Assembly: GCF_001579805.1 (NCBI RefSeq)
Contig: NZ_CP014546.1
Span: 2,790,001 to 2,854,000 of the forward strand
Length of the DNA stretch: 64,000 bases
Reading direction: 5' to 3'
DNA from: Pseudomonas azotoformans
Lineage (GTDB): Bacteria; Pseudomonadota; Gammaproteobacteria; Pseudomonadales; Pseudomonadaceae
Positions within the stretch are counted from its first letter, which is position 1. Each line of letters opens with the position of its first letter. The notes beneath the pieces are model-generated. The model saw only the letters and a program-made list of their open reading frames with translations, was not told where the DNA came from and did not search any database. This document shows positions 8,619-17,206 of the stretch, one piece after another. Made by a program: the position numbers and the translations under genes.

Positions 8619-9389
8619 CTAATCGAACTTGTAGCTGATGGCCGTCTGCACCTGGCCCTGGTTCACGTCGCCGGTCTGCCGCACGATGCTGCTGTCGGCC
8701 GCCGAGCCGACCAGGTGAACCCAACTGGCGCTGGTCAGCAGCGACCATTTTTCGGCCAGGGGAAACTCGAAACTCTGCGTCAGCGTCAGGTTCTGGAAGC
8801 CGCCGTTGGCGTTGTAGGGGCGAAAGCCGGTGGCGGCGGCCTCGTTGTCATCCACGCCGAAAAACGTGTTGGTCTGGCGCGCATCGGCGAAATGCGCGAC
8901 CAGGCCGCTGCTGCCGATAATCCCGCCACCCAGGGGGTAGCCCAGTTCGCCGCCGACTTTGCCCAGGGCACCGCTCTGCGAATGCCCCCCGCCCACGGCT
9001 TGCCCCAATTGCGCGTAGACCCGCCAGAAATCAGCCGGGGCGTATTGGATGAAACCACCGACTTCCGCCATGTCCGACACATTGCGCAGGCCCTGGAGAT
9101 CGCCATTGGACGTGCGGCCCGACAGGTAATTGATGTAGGGGCCGGCGGTCAGGCCCTGGGTGTTGAGCGCGCTCCAGGTCAGGCCGTCATCGGTGCTCAG
9201 GCTGACATCGCCCCAGTCCAGGTCGAAGTAGGGAACCGGCCGCGTTTCGTAGCGGCTGCCGGTGGGGTCATGGGGCTGGTAGCTGACGCCTGCGCCGACT
9301 TCGCCGGTGATACCGCCGGCCTGAGCCGCGCTAGAAACGCTCCAGAGGCCCAGTAAACCGGCCAGTGCAGCGCAAGTGATCCTCAACAT
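8619..9389 (-). CDS. MipA/OmpV-family outer-membrane protein (256 aa)
   Basis: An outer-membrane beta-barrel of the MipA/OmpV family. A signal peptide is clear (residues ~1-24, ending SSAAQA before GGITGEVGAG), followed by alternating strands such as VGAGVSYQP, YFDLDWGDVSLS and YINYLSGRTS typical of the family, and the chain ends with an aromatic strand ISYKFD. An in-frame extension to 9746 would put non-membrane sequence ahead of the signal peptide and cross the divergent HAD gene, so ATG 9389 is used, with AAGGAAC about nine bases upstream. Divergent from the sigma54 operon; role in that system is unknown. Confidence 0.85.
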   Translation of the reverse strand: MLRITCAALAGLLGLWSVSSAAQAGGITGEVGAGVSYQPHDPTGSRYETRPVPYFDLDWGDVSLSTDDGLTWSALNTQGLTAGPYINYLSGRTSNGDLQGLRNVSDMAEVGGFIQYAPADFWRVYAQLGQAVGGGHSQSGALGKVGGELGYPLGGGIIGSSGLVAHFADARQTNTFFGVDDNEAAATGFRPYNANGGFQNLTLTQSFEFPLAEKWSLLTSASWVHLVGSAADSSIVRQTGDVNQGQVQTAISYKFD

Positions 9390-9461
9390 GGTCACTGTTC
9401 CTTGATTGATTACGTGCGCATGAACGCGCAAAGCATCCTTTCCACGCAAGCACTCATCTTG

Positions 9462-9479
9462 TTTGTAGCAAGCTACAAA
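9462..9479. promoter_or_regulatory. Perfect dyad TTTGTAGCAAGCTACAAA, candidate activator site
   Basis: Eight-base arms TTTGTAGC/GCTACAAA around AA, followed at 9483 by another TTGTAGC half. It lies 73 bases upstream of the -24 element of the sigma54 promoter at 9552, a typical distance for an NtrC-type enhancer site. The operon encodes its own NtrC-type regulator, which is the natural candidate to bind here (inference). Confidence 0.55.
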
Positions 9480-9551
9480 AATTGTAGCTCCTGGGACACA
9501 AATTGCCCGCCATGCCAGGCAAAGCCCCAGCCCCGCTGGCTGTTGGCCAGT

Positions 9552-9566
9552 TGGCACACTCCCTGC
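9552..9566 (+). promoter_or_regulatory. Sigma54 (-24/-12) promoter of the HAD-aminotransferase operon
   Basis: TGGCACACTCCCTGC matches the RpoN consensus TGGCAC-N5-TTGC, with the invariant GG and GC at the correct 10-base gap. Start of transcription would be near 9578, 40 bases before the HAD start codon at 9618. Confidence 0.75.
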
Positions 9567-9617
9567 TCTACCCCTTGTTACAAGCGCACACAGCGCGCTC
9601 CTCCAAGGTAAACAACG

Positions 9618-10319
9618 ATGATCCACTGGCATATCGTGTGTGACTTCGACGGGACCATTACCCCCACCGATGTCATCGACAACGTCCTCCAACGCTTCGC
9701 CGGCCCCGAGTGGGAAACCATCGAACAGGAATGGCTGGATGGGCATATCGGTTCACGCGAATGCCTGAGCCGCCAACTGGCGCTGATCAAGGCGACCCCC
9801 TCCGAACTGCTGGCGTATTTCGACAGCGTCGAGATCGACCCGGACTTCCCGGACTTCGTCGACCACGTCATGGGCCTGGGCGCAACCATCGAAGTGGTCA
9901 GCGACGGCATCGAGCAGGGCATTGCGCGGATCCTGTCGCGCAACTACGTGACCTTGCTGCCGATCCTCGCCAACCGCCTGCGCCAAGTCGACCAGAACAG
10001 CTGGCGCATCGACTTCCCGTATTCCAGCGACGCCTGCCGCGCCGCCTCCGGCAACTGCAAGTGCAAGTCCACGCCGCGCAACAAGCGCGTGCTGGTGATC
10101 GGCGACGGCAAGTCCGACATGTGCGTGGCGTCCACCGCCGACTTCGTGTTCGCCAAGGGCAGCCTCGCCAAGTACTGCGAAGCCAACAACATTCCTCACG
10201 CACGCTTCGACACCTTTGCCGAACTGCCTGCGTTGCTGGCCCGACTGCCACAAGGCATCGCCGCCAACGCTACCTCCTTTACTGCTGCTGACAATCAGGA
10301 ACTCTTCCACCATGTCTGA
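9618..10319 (+). CDS. HAD-family phosphatase, MtnX/PHOSPHO-like (233 aa)
   Basis: Haloacid-dehalogenase phosphatase of subfamily IB. The nucleophile motif CDFDGTIT gives Asp9 and Asp11, and the metal motif VLVIGDGKSDM is near residue 160. Around residues 138-151 there is a cysteine-rich stretch (CRAASGNCKCKS), as in the MtnX and PHOSPHO1-like phosphatases that act on phosphorylated small alcohols or amines. First gene of a six-gene operon; AAGG stands 9-12 bases before ATG 9618. Its last eight bases overlap the aminotransferase start. It is not a serine or methionine-salvage enzyme by context; the substrate is unknown. Confidence 0.82.
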   Translation: MIHWHIVCDFDGTITPTDVIDNVLQRFAGPEWETIEQEWLDGHIGSRECLSRQLALIKATPSELLAYFDSVEIDPDFPDFVDHVMGLGATIEVVSDGIEQGIARILSRNYVTLLPILANRLRQVDQNSWRIDFPYSSDACRAASGNCKCKSTPRNKRVLVIGDGKSDMCVASTADFVFAKGSLAKYCEANNIPHARFDTFAELPALLARLPQGIAANATSFTAADNQELFHHV

Positions 10320-11706
10320 TATCCGTATCGCTACCGCCGAAGACCAGATCCTTCTCGATAAAGAAGCCAAATACTGCTCCTACGGCGACACCGTCCACTA
10401 CATCGAGCCGCCGCGCATTTTCAGCCGTTGCGAAGGCTCCTACGTGTGGGACACCGAAGACCAGGCCTACCTTGACCTGCAGATGTGGTACTCGGCGGTC
10501 AACTTCGGCTACGCCAACCCGCGCCTCAACAACGCGCTGAAACAGCAGATCGACACCCTGCCGCAGATCGCCAGCCAGTACCTGCACAAGGGCAAGATCG
10601 AGCTGTCGGAAATGATCGCGGTCGACGCCAAGAAGAAATTCGGCCTCGACGGTCGCGTGCACTTCAACGTCGGCGGTTCGCAGTCCATCGAAGACTCCCT
10701 GAAGGTGGTGCGTAACGCCACCAACGGCAAGAGCCTGATGTTCGCCTTCGAAGGCGGCTACCACGGGCGTACCCTCGGCGCTTCGTCGATCACCTCCAGC
10801 TACCGCTACCGTCGCCGCTACGGCCACTTCGGCGAGCGCGCGCAGTTCATCCCGTTCCCGTATCACTTCCGTGGCCCTAAAGGCATGACCAAGGAAGAGT
10901 ACGGCAGCCACTGCGTGCAGCAATTCGCCCGCCTGTTCGAGACCGAATACAACGGTGTGTGGGACCCGAAAGTCGGTTCCAGCGAATACGCTGCGTTCTA
11001 CGTCGAGCCGATCCAGGGCACCGGCGGCTACGTGATCCCGCCGATGAACTTCTACCGTGAGTTGAAGCACGTGCTGGATCAGCACGGCATCCTGATGGTC
11101 TCCGACGAGATCCAGATGGGCTTCTACCGCACCGGCAAACTGTGGTCGATCGAGCACTTCGACGTGCAACCGGACGTGATTGTGTTCGGCAAGGCGCTGA
11201 CCAACGGCCTCAACCCACTGGGCGGCATCTGGGCCCGTGAAGAGTTGATCAACCCGAAGATCTTCCCACCTGGTTCGACCCACTCCACCTTCGCCTCCAA
11301 CCCATTGGGCACGGCGGTAGGCCTGGAAATGTTCAAGATGACCAACGAAGTCGACTACGGCGCGATGGTCATGGCCAAGGGCAAGTTCTTCCTTGAAGGC
11401 CTGCAAGACCTGCAGAAGCGTTTCCCGATCATCGGTGACGTCGACGGCCTGGGCCTGGCCCTGCGCTGCGAAATCTGCGGCCCGGATGGTTTTACGCCGG
11501 ACAAGGCAACCCTGGACTACATGGTCGAAGAAGGCATGAAGGGCGACATGGTGGTGGACGGTCAGAAACTCGGCCTGATCCTCGACGTGGGCGGTTACTA
11601 CAAAAACGTGATCACCCTGGCACCGTCCCTGGAAATCAGCTACCCGGAAATCGAACTGGGCCTGAAGCTGCTTGAGCAACTGCTGGTGCGGGCGACCAAC
11701 CGGTGA
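10312..11706 (+). CDS. Class III PLP-dependent aminotransferase (464 aa)
   Basis: Fold-type I, class III (omega) aminotransferase. The PLP phosphate and ring contacts EGGYHGRT (residues 147-153), SDEIQMG with Asp265, and the Schiff-base lysine Lys294 in VFGKALTNG are all present, as is the THSTFASNPLG loop. The family transfers amino groups to or from omega-amino acids, diamines or aldehydes. ATG 10312 lies within the HAD gene (8-base overlap); the upstream in-frame extension to 10216 is rejected because it lacks family similarity. Its stop overlaps the next gene's GTG. The central enzyme of the operon; its amine substrate cannot be read from sequence. Confidence 0.88.
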   Translation: MSDIRIATAEDQILLDKEAKYCSYGDTVHYIEPPRIFSRCEGSYVWDTEDQAYLDLQMWYSAVNFGYANPRLNNALKQQIDTLPQIASQYLHKGKIELSEMIAVDAKKKFGLDGRVHFNVGGSQSIEDSLKVVRNATNGKSLMFAFEGGYHGRTLGASSITSSYRYRRRYGHFGERAQFIPFPYHFRGPKGMTKEEYGSHCVQQFARLFETEYNGVWDPKVGSSEYAAFYVEPIQGTGGYVIPPMNFYRELKHVLDQHGILMVSDEIQMGFYRTGKLWSIEHFDVQPDVIVFGKALTNGLNPLGGIWAREELINPKIFPPGSTHSTFASNPLGTAVGLEMFKMTNEVDYGAMVMAKGKFFLEGLQDLQKRFPIIGDVDGLGLALRCEICGPDGFTPDKATLDYMVEEGMKGDMVVDGQKLGLILDVGGYYKNVITLAPSLEISYPEIELGLKLLEQLLVRATNR

Positions 11707-12569
11707 AAACGGCAGAGATCGACCTCGGTGAAGGTACTGCCGGCTTCGTTCTCGGTGATGGTCCGGTCGGGATTTTGTTGATCCACGGCCTGACCGGCAC
11801 CCCGACGGAATTGCGCCAGGTCGCCAAGGGCCTGGCCAAGGTGGGCAATTGCACGGTGTACGTGCCCACCCTGGCCGGGCACTGCGGTGATAACAGCGAC
11901 CTGCAAGCCACCGGCTGGCGCGACTGGTACGAAGGCGTGCGCAAGACGTTCGTCGGTGTGAAACAGCGCCATGAACAGGTGTTTGTCGGTGGTTTGTCCA
12001 TGGGCGCGGTGATGTCGATGTACGTGGCCGCCGAGCACCCTGGGCAAGTCGCCGGGCTGCTGATGTATTCCACCACCCTGAAGTACGACGGTTGGAGCAT
12101 CAACAAGTTGGCGTTCCTCACGCCGTTGCTGATGAAAATCCCCTTCGGCGTGCACATCTGCCGCTTCGAAGAGAAGCCGCCATACGGCATCAAGAATGAA
12201 CGCCTGCGCGGCATCGTCGAGCGGCAGATGAAAGAGGGCGAGAGCAGCGAGGCGGGCTTGCTGACCATGGAGGGCATCACCGTGCGCGAGCTGCACCGGA
12301 TGAACGCCGTGGTCAAGAAGCGCATGCCGCAGGTCAAGGTGCCGGCGTTGGTGTTGCACTCCATCGAGGACGACATCACCAGCCGTTGGAACGCAGACTA
12401 TGTGGAACGCCACCTCGGTGGCCCGGTGACCAAGATCCTGCTGGACAACTGCTACCACATGATCACCGTCGACTTGCAATACCGCCGGGTGATCGAGTTG
12501 AGCGCGGAGTTTGTCGGGCAGCATGCCGAGTCCATTCCGGCCCCCCAAGATTATCGACAGCGGGCTTGA
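11703..12569 (+). CDS. Alpha/beta hydrolase, carboxylesterase/lipase-like (288 aa)
   Basis: Cytoplasmic alpha/beta hydrolase of the carboxylesterase/monoglyceride-lipase type. Oxyanion region LLIHGLTGTP (residues 25-34), nucleophile GGLSMG with Ser99, acid in VLHSIEDDIT and histidine in NCYHMITVD near the C-terminus. The GTG start at 11703 overlaps the aminotransferase stop (GTGA), so translation is coupled. In the operon it could release or form an ester or amide of the amine produced by the aminotransferase (inference). Confidence 0.85.
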   Translation: MKTAEIDLGEGTAGFVLGDGPVGILLIHGLTGTPTELRQVAKGLAKVGNCTVYVPTLAGHCGDNSDLQATGWRDWYEGVRKTFVGVKQRHEQVFVGGLSMGAVMSMYVAAEHPGQVAGLLMYSTTLKYDGWSINKLAFLTPLLMKIPFGVHICRFEEKPPYGIKNERLRGIVERQMKEGESSEAGLLTMEGITVRELHRMNAVVKKRMPQVKVPALVLHSIEDDITSRWNADYVERHLGGPVTKILLDNCYHMITVDLQYRRVIELSAEFVGQHAESIPAPQDYRQRA

Positions 12570-12586
12570 GCCTTAAGGAAACCCTT

Positions 12587-13711
12587 GTGATTACCGCCCA
12601 AGCCTTCCCGACCATCCGGGCCCTCCAGCGCAGTGCCTGGAACGACTGTTTCCCGGGTGCCCTGGAGGACTGGGACTATTACGTCGCCGTGGAAAACGCC
12701 GCTATCGATGATTTTCAGTGGCGTTACCTGGCGGTTTACGAAGATGGAACGCTGGTGGCTGTGGCGGCCGCGTTCATCACCCATTATCGCCTCGACACCA
12801 CGGTGTCGGGCGCCGGCAAACGCTTGACCGAGCGTGTGGAGCGACTGTGGCCGGGGCTTTTGCAACTGGGCCTGTATGCCCTCGGCTCCCCGGTGGCGGA
12901 GCGCTGCGACGTTGGTTTTGCCAGCAGTGTGGCGGATACACGACGTCCGCTGCTGCTCAAGCACCTTTTGGAAGCCGCGCGCCAGGATGCCGATGACTTC
13001 GGTATCGGCCTGGTAGCGGTCAAGGACGCACCGAGCAAAGACCCGCACTGGGTCGAAAGTTGCCGCGCGGCGGGCTTCCAGAGCATGCCGAGCTTGCCCA
13101 CGGGCGTGTTGCCGCTGCCCTACGGCTCGGTGGACGCCTACCTGGGGTCCCTGGGCAAATCCACACGCAAGGACCTGCGCCGCAAACTGCGCGCGCCGGG
13201 GCCGCGAGTGGAGTGGCGGCGCAATATCGACGACGTGCTGCCCGAGGTCATGCGCCTGTACGAGGCCACGCTCACGCGTGCCGAGTTGCAGTTCGAGCGG
13301 CTGCCCGCCGGTTACTTCACCGGTGTGCTCGAACGCCTTGATGAGCGGGCGGTCTGTGTTCTTTACTGGGTGGACGAGCAACTGGTGGCGTTCAACCTGA
13401 TCCTGGTGGACGAGCACCGGCTGGTGGACAAGTTTTTCGGGCATGACGTGGAATTCACCCGTGACTACAACCTGTACTTCCGTAGCTGGCTGACCAATGT
13501 CGACTACTGTATTCAACACAATATTGCCGTGTATGAGTGCGGCCAGGCCGGGTATGCCAGTAAGCTGCGCCTGGGCTGCGAGTTCCAGGGCAACAGCGTG
13601 TTTTTCCGCCACCGCAACCGGCTGGTCAACGGCCTGCTCAAGCTTGTAAAACTGTTTATTCGACCGGATCGTTCCGACCCTGCCATGGCTGCTGCGATAA
13701 GCGAAACCTGA
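12587..13711 (+). CDS. FemAB/BioF2-like GNAT-superfamily transferase (374 aa)
   Basis: A long GNAT-superfamily protein of the FemAB/GNAT_6 (BioF2-like) or DUF482 type, which use acyl-CoA or aminoacyl donors to acylate amines. Characteristic phrases are LGKSTRKDLRRKLR (~residue 187), the LYWVDEQLVAFNLILVDEH strands and the C-terminal YECGQAGYASKLRLG motif. GTG 12587 follows an AAGGAA ribosome-binding site by five to six bases; the in-frame extension to 12386 overlaps the hydrolase and is rejected. It overlaps the kinase start by one base. The family assignment is moderate and the acceptor unknown. Confidence 0.7.
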   Translation: MITAQAFPTIRALQRSAWNDCFPGALEDWDYYVAVENAAIDDFQWRYLAVYEDGTLVAVAAAFITHYRLDTTVSGAGKRLTERVERLWPGLLQLGLYALGSPVAERCDVGFASSVADTRRPLLLKHLLEAARQDADDFGIGLVAVKDAPSKDPHWVESCRAAGFQSMPSLPTGVLPLPYGSVDAYLGSLGKSTRKDLRRKLRAPGPRVEWRRNIDDVLPEVMRLYEATLTRAELQFERLPAGYFTGVLERLDERAVCVLYWVDEQLVAFNLILVDEHRLVDKFFGHDVEFTRDYNLYFRSWLTNVDYCIQHNIAVYECGQAGYASKLRLGCEFQGNSVFFRHRNRLVNGLLKLVKLFIRPDRSDPAMAAAISET

Positions 13712-15480
13712 TGATCACCAAGACCCGCCAGAAAGCCCGCCCCTTTGCCATTTCGCGTTGGAGCGTCCAGCGCAAGCTGGTGCTGGCGTTCTGGTTGGTC
13801 AGCGTGATCCCTACCATGATCGCCGCCGAACTGGCGGCCACCACGCTGTCGCAGATCTTCGACAGCAACGTGCGCATCTGGCTGCAGGAGTCGACCAAGA
13901 TCGTCAAGGATGAGATCGGCGACATCCTTCACGACAACGCGCGCATGGCCAAGCTGTTCCTGCGCTACACCAGCCCGCCGTCGAGCCGGCAAGCCGCCAA
14001 GCACGACCGGCTGACCGCCGACATTGCCGACGCCACCGACATCGACGTGGTGGCGCTGATCCGCATGAGCGACCACAAGCTGGTGTTCAGCACCGCCTCT
14101 GACGACATCGTCAAGCAGATCAGCCTGACCAGCAACGCGGTGTTGCAGACCGTGCAGGTGGCCGGGGTGAGCACGGGGGTTGTGGTGTCGACTTTTGAAA
14201 CCACCCAAGACGGTGTCGATTACCTGCTGTTGGTCGCCACTTATCTGGACAGCAGTTTCCTCACCAGCGTGGCCGATGTGCATTCCCTCGACCTGCGCCT
14301 GTACCTGGCCAATCCCAATGGCTTCTCAGAGATATTCTCGACCCAACGCTTTGAAGACCACCCGTCGCGCATCCCCAAGAACGTCGAAATCGCCATGCGC
14401 AGCACCAAGCAGCCGAGCGAACAGTTCACCAACAACTACAGCGGTTTGTACTGGCCGATCTTCAACGATGCCGGTGAGCTGCAAGGTGTGATCTTCAGTG
14501 GCTTGCTGCGCCACACCAGCCTGGTGGGGCTGGTAAACCAGAGCAATCTGTTCGTGCTGATTTTCCTGCTCAGTTCGGCGCTGTCACTGGCGGCGGGGGT
14601 GTTGGTATCGCGGCGCCTGACCAAGCCGCTGCGGGACTTGTCCCAAGGCGTGAGCGCGGTGATTTCCGGCGACTACGCGCACCGCGTGGTAGTCAGCGGC
14701 GGCGACGAACTGGCGCAGTTGAGCAGCACCTTCAACCATATGACCGAGCGGCTTGGCGAGTTGCATCACCTTGAAGCCCAGCTGCGTCGACGTGATCGCC
14801 TGCATGCCCTGGGTGAAGTCGCCATGGGCCTGGCCCATGAGATCCGCAACCCGCTGGGCATCATCAAGACGGCGACGCAGCTGCTGCACCGCCGCGCCGA
14901 CCTGGCGGAAACCGACAAGCGTCATCTGGAATATGTGGTCAGCGAGGTCAGCCGTATCAACGACCTGATCACCGAATTCCTCGACTTTGCCAAGCCCAAC
15001 CCGCCTCTGCGCGTGTTGCTGCCGGCGCGCCCGCTGGTGGAGGAAATCCTCGGCTTCTGCGCGCCGGAACTGGCCACCCATAACATCGACGCGCACATCG
15101 ACGACCAGGCACCCGGAGCGACGATTTACGCGGATGCCAAACAGCTCAAGCAGGCGTGCCTCAACCTGATCCTCAACGCCATCGACGCGATGCCCGAAGG
15201 CGGGCGCCTGACCTTGGGCATTCGTACGGAAGGCGAGAACACGCTGATCAGCATTACTGACACCGGCCAAGGCATTCCGGCGGACATGATCGAGCGCATC
15301 TTCACGCCATTTGTCACCACCAAGGCGTCGGGCACCGGATTGGGCCTGGCCAAAGTCTATTCGATCATGGAAAGTCACGACGGCAGCATCGAATGTGCCA
15401 GTGAGAAAGATGCCGGCGCCACCTTCAGCCTGTACATTCCGGCGAGTGGCGAAGACGACGAGGACAGTCATGACGCATAA
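13711..15480 (+). CDS. Membrane sensor histidine kinase (589 aa)
   Basis: Inner-membrane two-component kinase. Helix one at residues ~22-46, periplasmic sensor domain ~50-275 (likely Cache/PAS-type), helix two ~278-302, HAMP ~303-355, then the phospho-acceptor His376 in LAHEIRNPLG and an ATPase domain with N (LILNAIDAMPEGG), G1 (DTGQGIP) and G2 (GTGLGLA) boxes. The start overlaps the preceding stop by one base and its stop overlaps the regulator ATG (11 bases), so kinase, regulator and enzymes are one transcription unit. The ligand is presumably a small extracytoplasmic compound related to the pathway (inference). Confidence 0.9.
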   Translation: MITKTRQKARPFAISRWSVQRKLVLAFWLVSVIPTMIAAELAATTLSQIFDSNVRIWLQESTKIVKDEIGDILHDNARMAKLFLRYTSPPSSRQAAKHDRLTADIADATDIDVVALIRMSDHKLVFSTASDDIVKQISLTSNAVLQTVQVAGVSTGVVVSTFETTQDGVDYLLLVATYLDSSFLTSVADVHSLDLRLYLANPNGFSEIFSTQRFEDHPSRIPKNVEIAMRSTKQPSEQFTNNYSGLYWPIFNDAGELQGVIFSGLLRHTSLVGLVNQSNLFVLIFLLSSALSLAAGVLVSRRLTKPLRDLSQGVSAVISGDYAHRVVVSGGDELAQLSSTFNHMTERLGELHHLEAQLRRRDRLHALGEVAMGLAHEIRNPLGIIKTATQLLHRRADLAETDKRHLEYVVSEVSRINDLITEFLDFAKPNPPLRVLLPARPLVEEILGFCAPELATHNIDAHIDDQAPGATIYADAKQLKQACLNLILNAIDAMPEGGRLTLGIRTEGENTLISITDTGQGIPADMIERIFTPFVTTKASGTGLGLAKVYSIMESHDGSIECASEKDAGATFSLYIPASGEDDEDSHDA

Positions 15481-16867
15481 CATTCTGGTAGTCGACGACG
15501 AACCCAAGCTCTGCGACCTGTTGGCCTCGGCCCTGGGCCAGAGCGACGTGCAGGTGTTTGTCGCCGGCAACGGCCTGCACGCGCTCAAGGTGCTGGAGCA
15601 GGAAGACATCGACCTGGTGATCAGCGATTGGCGCATGCCAGGCATGGACGGGCCGGCGCTGCTGGCCGAGATCAAGGTGCGCTACCCCCATGTGCCGGTG
15701 ATCGTGATGACCGCCTACAGCACGGTGAAAAACGCCGTGCAGTCGATGCGCAACGGCGCCTACGACTACATCGCCAAGCCGTTCGATATCGACGAGCTGG
15801 ACATCACCGTGGCCAAGGCCCTGCAATTTCGCGACATCATGCGCGACAACGCACGCATGCGTGCCGAGCTGGACGAACACGCCCAGTTCGACAGCCTGGT
15901 GGGCGACAGCCCGGCGTTTCGCAAAGTGCTGCAAGCGGTGGACTCGGTGCGCGACAGCAGCGCCACCATCCTGCTGACCGGCGAAAGCGGCACCGGCAAG
16001 GAAATGGTTGCCCGTGCCATCCACAAGCATGGCAGTCGCGCCGACAAACCCTTCGTGGCGGTCAATTGCGCAGCCATTCCGGAAGGGTTGCTGGAAAGCG
16101 AAATGTTCGGCCATCGCAAAGGCGCGTTTACTGGCGCCGTGGCTGACCGGATAGGGCGCTTCCAACAGGCCGACAAGGGCACGCTCTTTCTCGATGAAGT
16201 GGGCGACATGCCCCTGGCGTTGCAGGCCAAGATCCTGCGCGCGTTGCAGGAGCGGGTGATCGAACCGGTGGGCGATCCCCGCGAACGCAAGGTCGATGTG
16301 CGCGTGATCGCCGCCACCAACAAAAACCTGCTGGAAGCGGTGGCCAACAAGGAATTTCGCGAAGACCTGTACTACCGCCTCAACGTGTTCCCGATTCCCC
16401 TGCCGTCCTTGCGCGAACGGGTGGAAGACATCGCTCCCTTGGCCCGCCACTTCGCCCAGACCCTCAGCGCTACAGCGGGTAAACGCATCACCGGCTTCAG
16501 CCCGGAGGCGTTGCAGGCCATGGCGGCGTATCACTGGCCAGGCAATATCCGTGAACTGCAGAACTGCGTAGAGCGCGCGACCATCGTGGCGGCGTCGCCG
16601 GTGATCGAGGACATCGACTTGCCGGGTTACCTGTTTGCTTCCAAGCCAAGCGAGGACGGTGTGACGGCGATCCTCAGCGACGGGCCGGGCATTCCCCAGG
16701 ACCTGGATGCGGCGCTGGCGGAGGTGGAGAAGGCCTACATACTCGCGGCGTTGCAGGAGAGCAATGGCGTGCAGGCGGCGGCGGCAGCGAAGATCGGCAT
16801 TTCGGAGCGCAGCTTCTGGTATCGGCTGAAGAAGCTGGGCATTCAGGTCGACAAGATCGTGCGCTGA
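15470..16867 (+). CDS. Sigma54-dependent response regulator, NtrC family (465 aa)
   Basis: Receiver domain with phospho-acceptor Asp53 (ISDWRMPGMDG), AAA+ domain with Walker A GESGTGKE near 170 and the sigma54-contact loop GAFTGA near 218, and a C-terminal Fis-type helix-turn-helix (KIGISERSFWYRLKKLG). ATG 15470 overlaps the kinase gene. As the only sigma54 activator in this operon, it is the likely activator of the RpoN promoter at 9552, binding the dyad at 9462 (inference). It ends directly against the convergent glpM stop. Confidence 0.92.
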   Translation: MTHNILVVDDEPKLCDLLASALGQSDVQVFVAGNGLHALKVLEQEDIDLVISDWRMPGMDGPALLAEIKVRYPHVPVIVMTAYSTVKNAVQSMRNGAYDYIAKPFDIDELDITVAKALQFRDIMRDNARMRAELDEHAQFDSLVGDSPAFRKVLQAVDSVRDSSATILLTGESGTGKEMVARAIHKHGSRADKPFVAVNCAAIPEGLLESEMFGHRKGAFTGAVADRIGRFQQADKGTLFLDEVGDMPLALQAKILRALQERVIEPVGDPRERKVDVRVIAATNKNLLEAVANKEFREDLYYRLNVFPIPLPSLRERVEDIAPLARHFAQTLSATAGKRITGFSPEALQAMAAYHWPGNIRELQNCVERATIVAASPVIEDIDLPGYLFASKPSEDGVTAILSDGPGIPQDLDAALAEVEKAYILAALQESNGVQAAAAAKIGISERSFWYRLKKLGIQVDKIVR

Positions 16868-17206
16868 TCAGGCGTGAACGCGGACCCACACGCTGACCAG
16901 CACCGTCGCGGCCATCAACCATGCTACTGCCGCCACGGCGAGTGACGCTTCCAACCGCATCCGATCGACCATCACATACAACGTCGCCAAATACACAAAA
17001 TACGGAATGATCGACCACATCCCGAACAGGATCGTGGTCTTCAAGTCGTCCACCGAACGGCCTTTGCCGACGATGTAGTGGGCGATCAAGGCAAAGGTCG
17101 GAAACAGCGGCACCAAGCCTGCGATGTAGTAATTCCTGGTCTTGGCCAGCGCGGCCAGAATCAATACCACGGCCGCGCCCAGGGCGGCTTTCAATAGCAG
17201 ATCCAT
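16868..17206 (-). CDS. glpM: GlpM-family inner-membrane protein (112 aa)
   Basis: Small hydrophobic protein with about four helices (residues ~4-20, 28-46, 58-80, 86-108), close to the P. aeruginosa GlpM protein, which has been linked to alginate production and glycerol metabolism. The phrase KTRNYYIAGLVPLFPTFALIAHYIVG is the family core. Its ATG overlaps the aauR stop by one base, so it is translated with the aauSR operon rather than with a glp gene. Molecular function is unknown. Confidence 0.8.
   Translation of the reverse strand: MDLLLKAALGAAVVLILAALAKTRNYYIAGLVPLFPTFALIAHYIVGKGRSVDDLKTTILFGMWSIIPYFVYLATLYVMVDRMRLEASLAVAAVAWLMAATVLVSVWVRVHA

Noticed and set aside
9390..9461. Sigma54 promoter for the mipA-like gene on the minus strand
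   Set aside because: A TGGAAAGGATGCTTTGC stretch is present, but the GG-GC distance is wrong by two bases.
10279..11679. 466-residue ORF antisense to the aminotransferase
   Set aside because: Composition (His, Val, Gln-rich) is that of an antisense shadow; the sense strand has all PLP-site residues.
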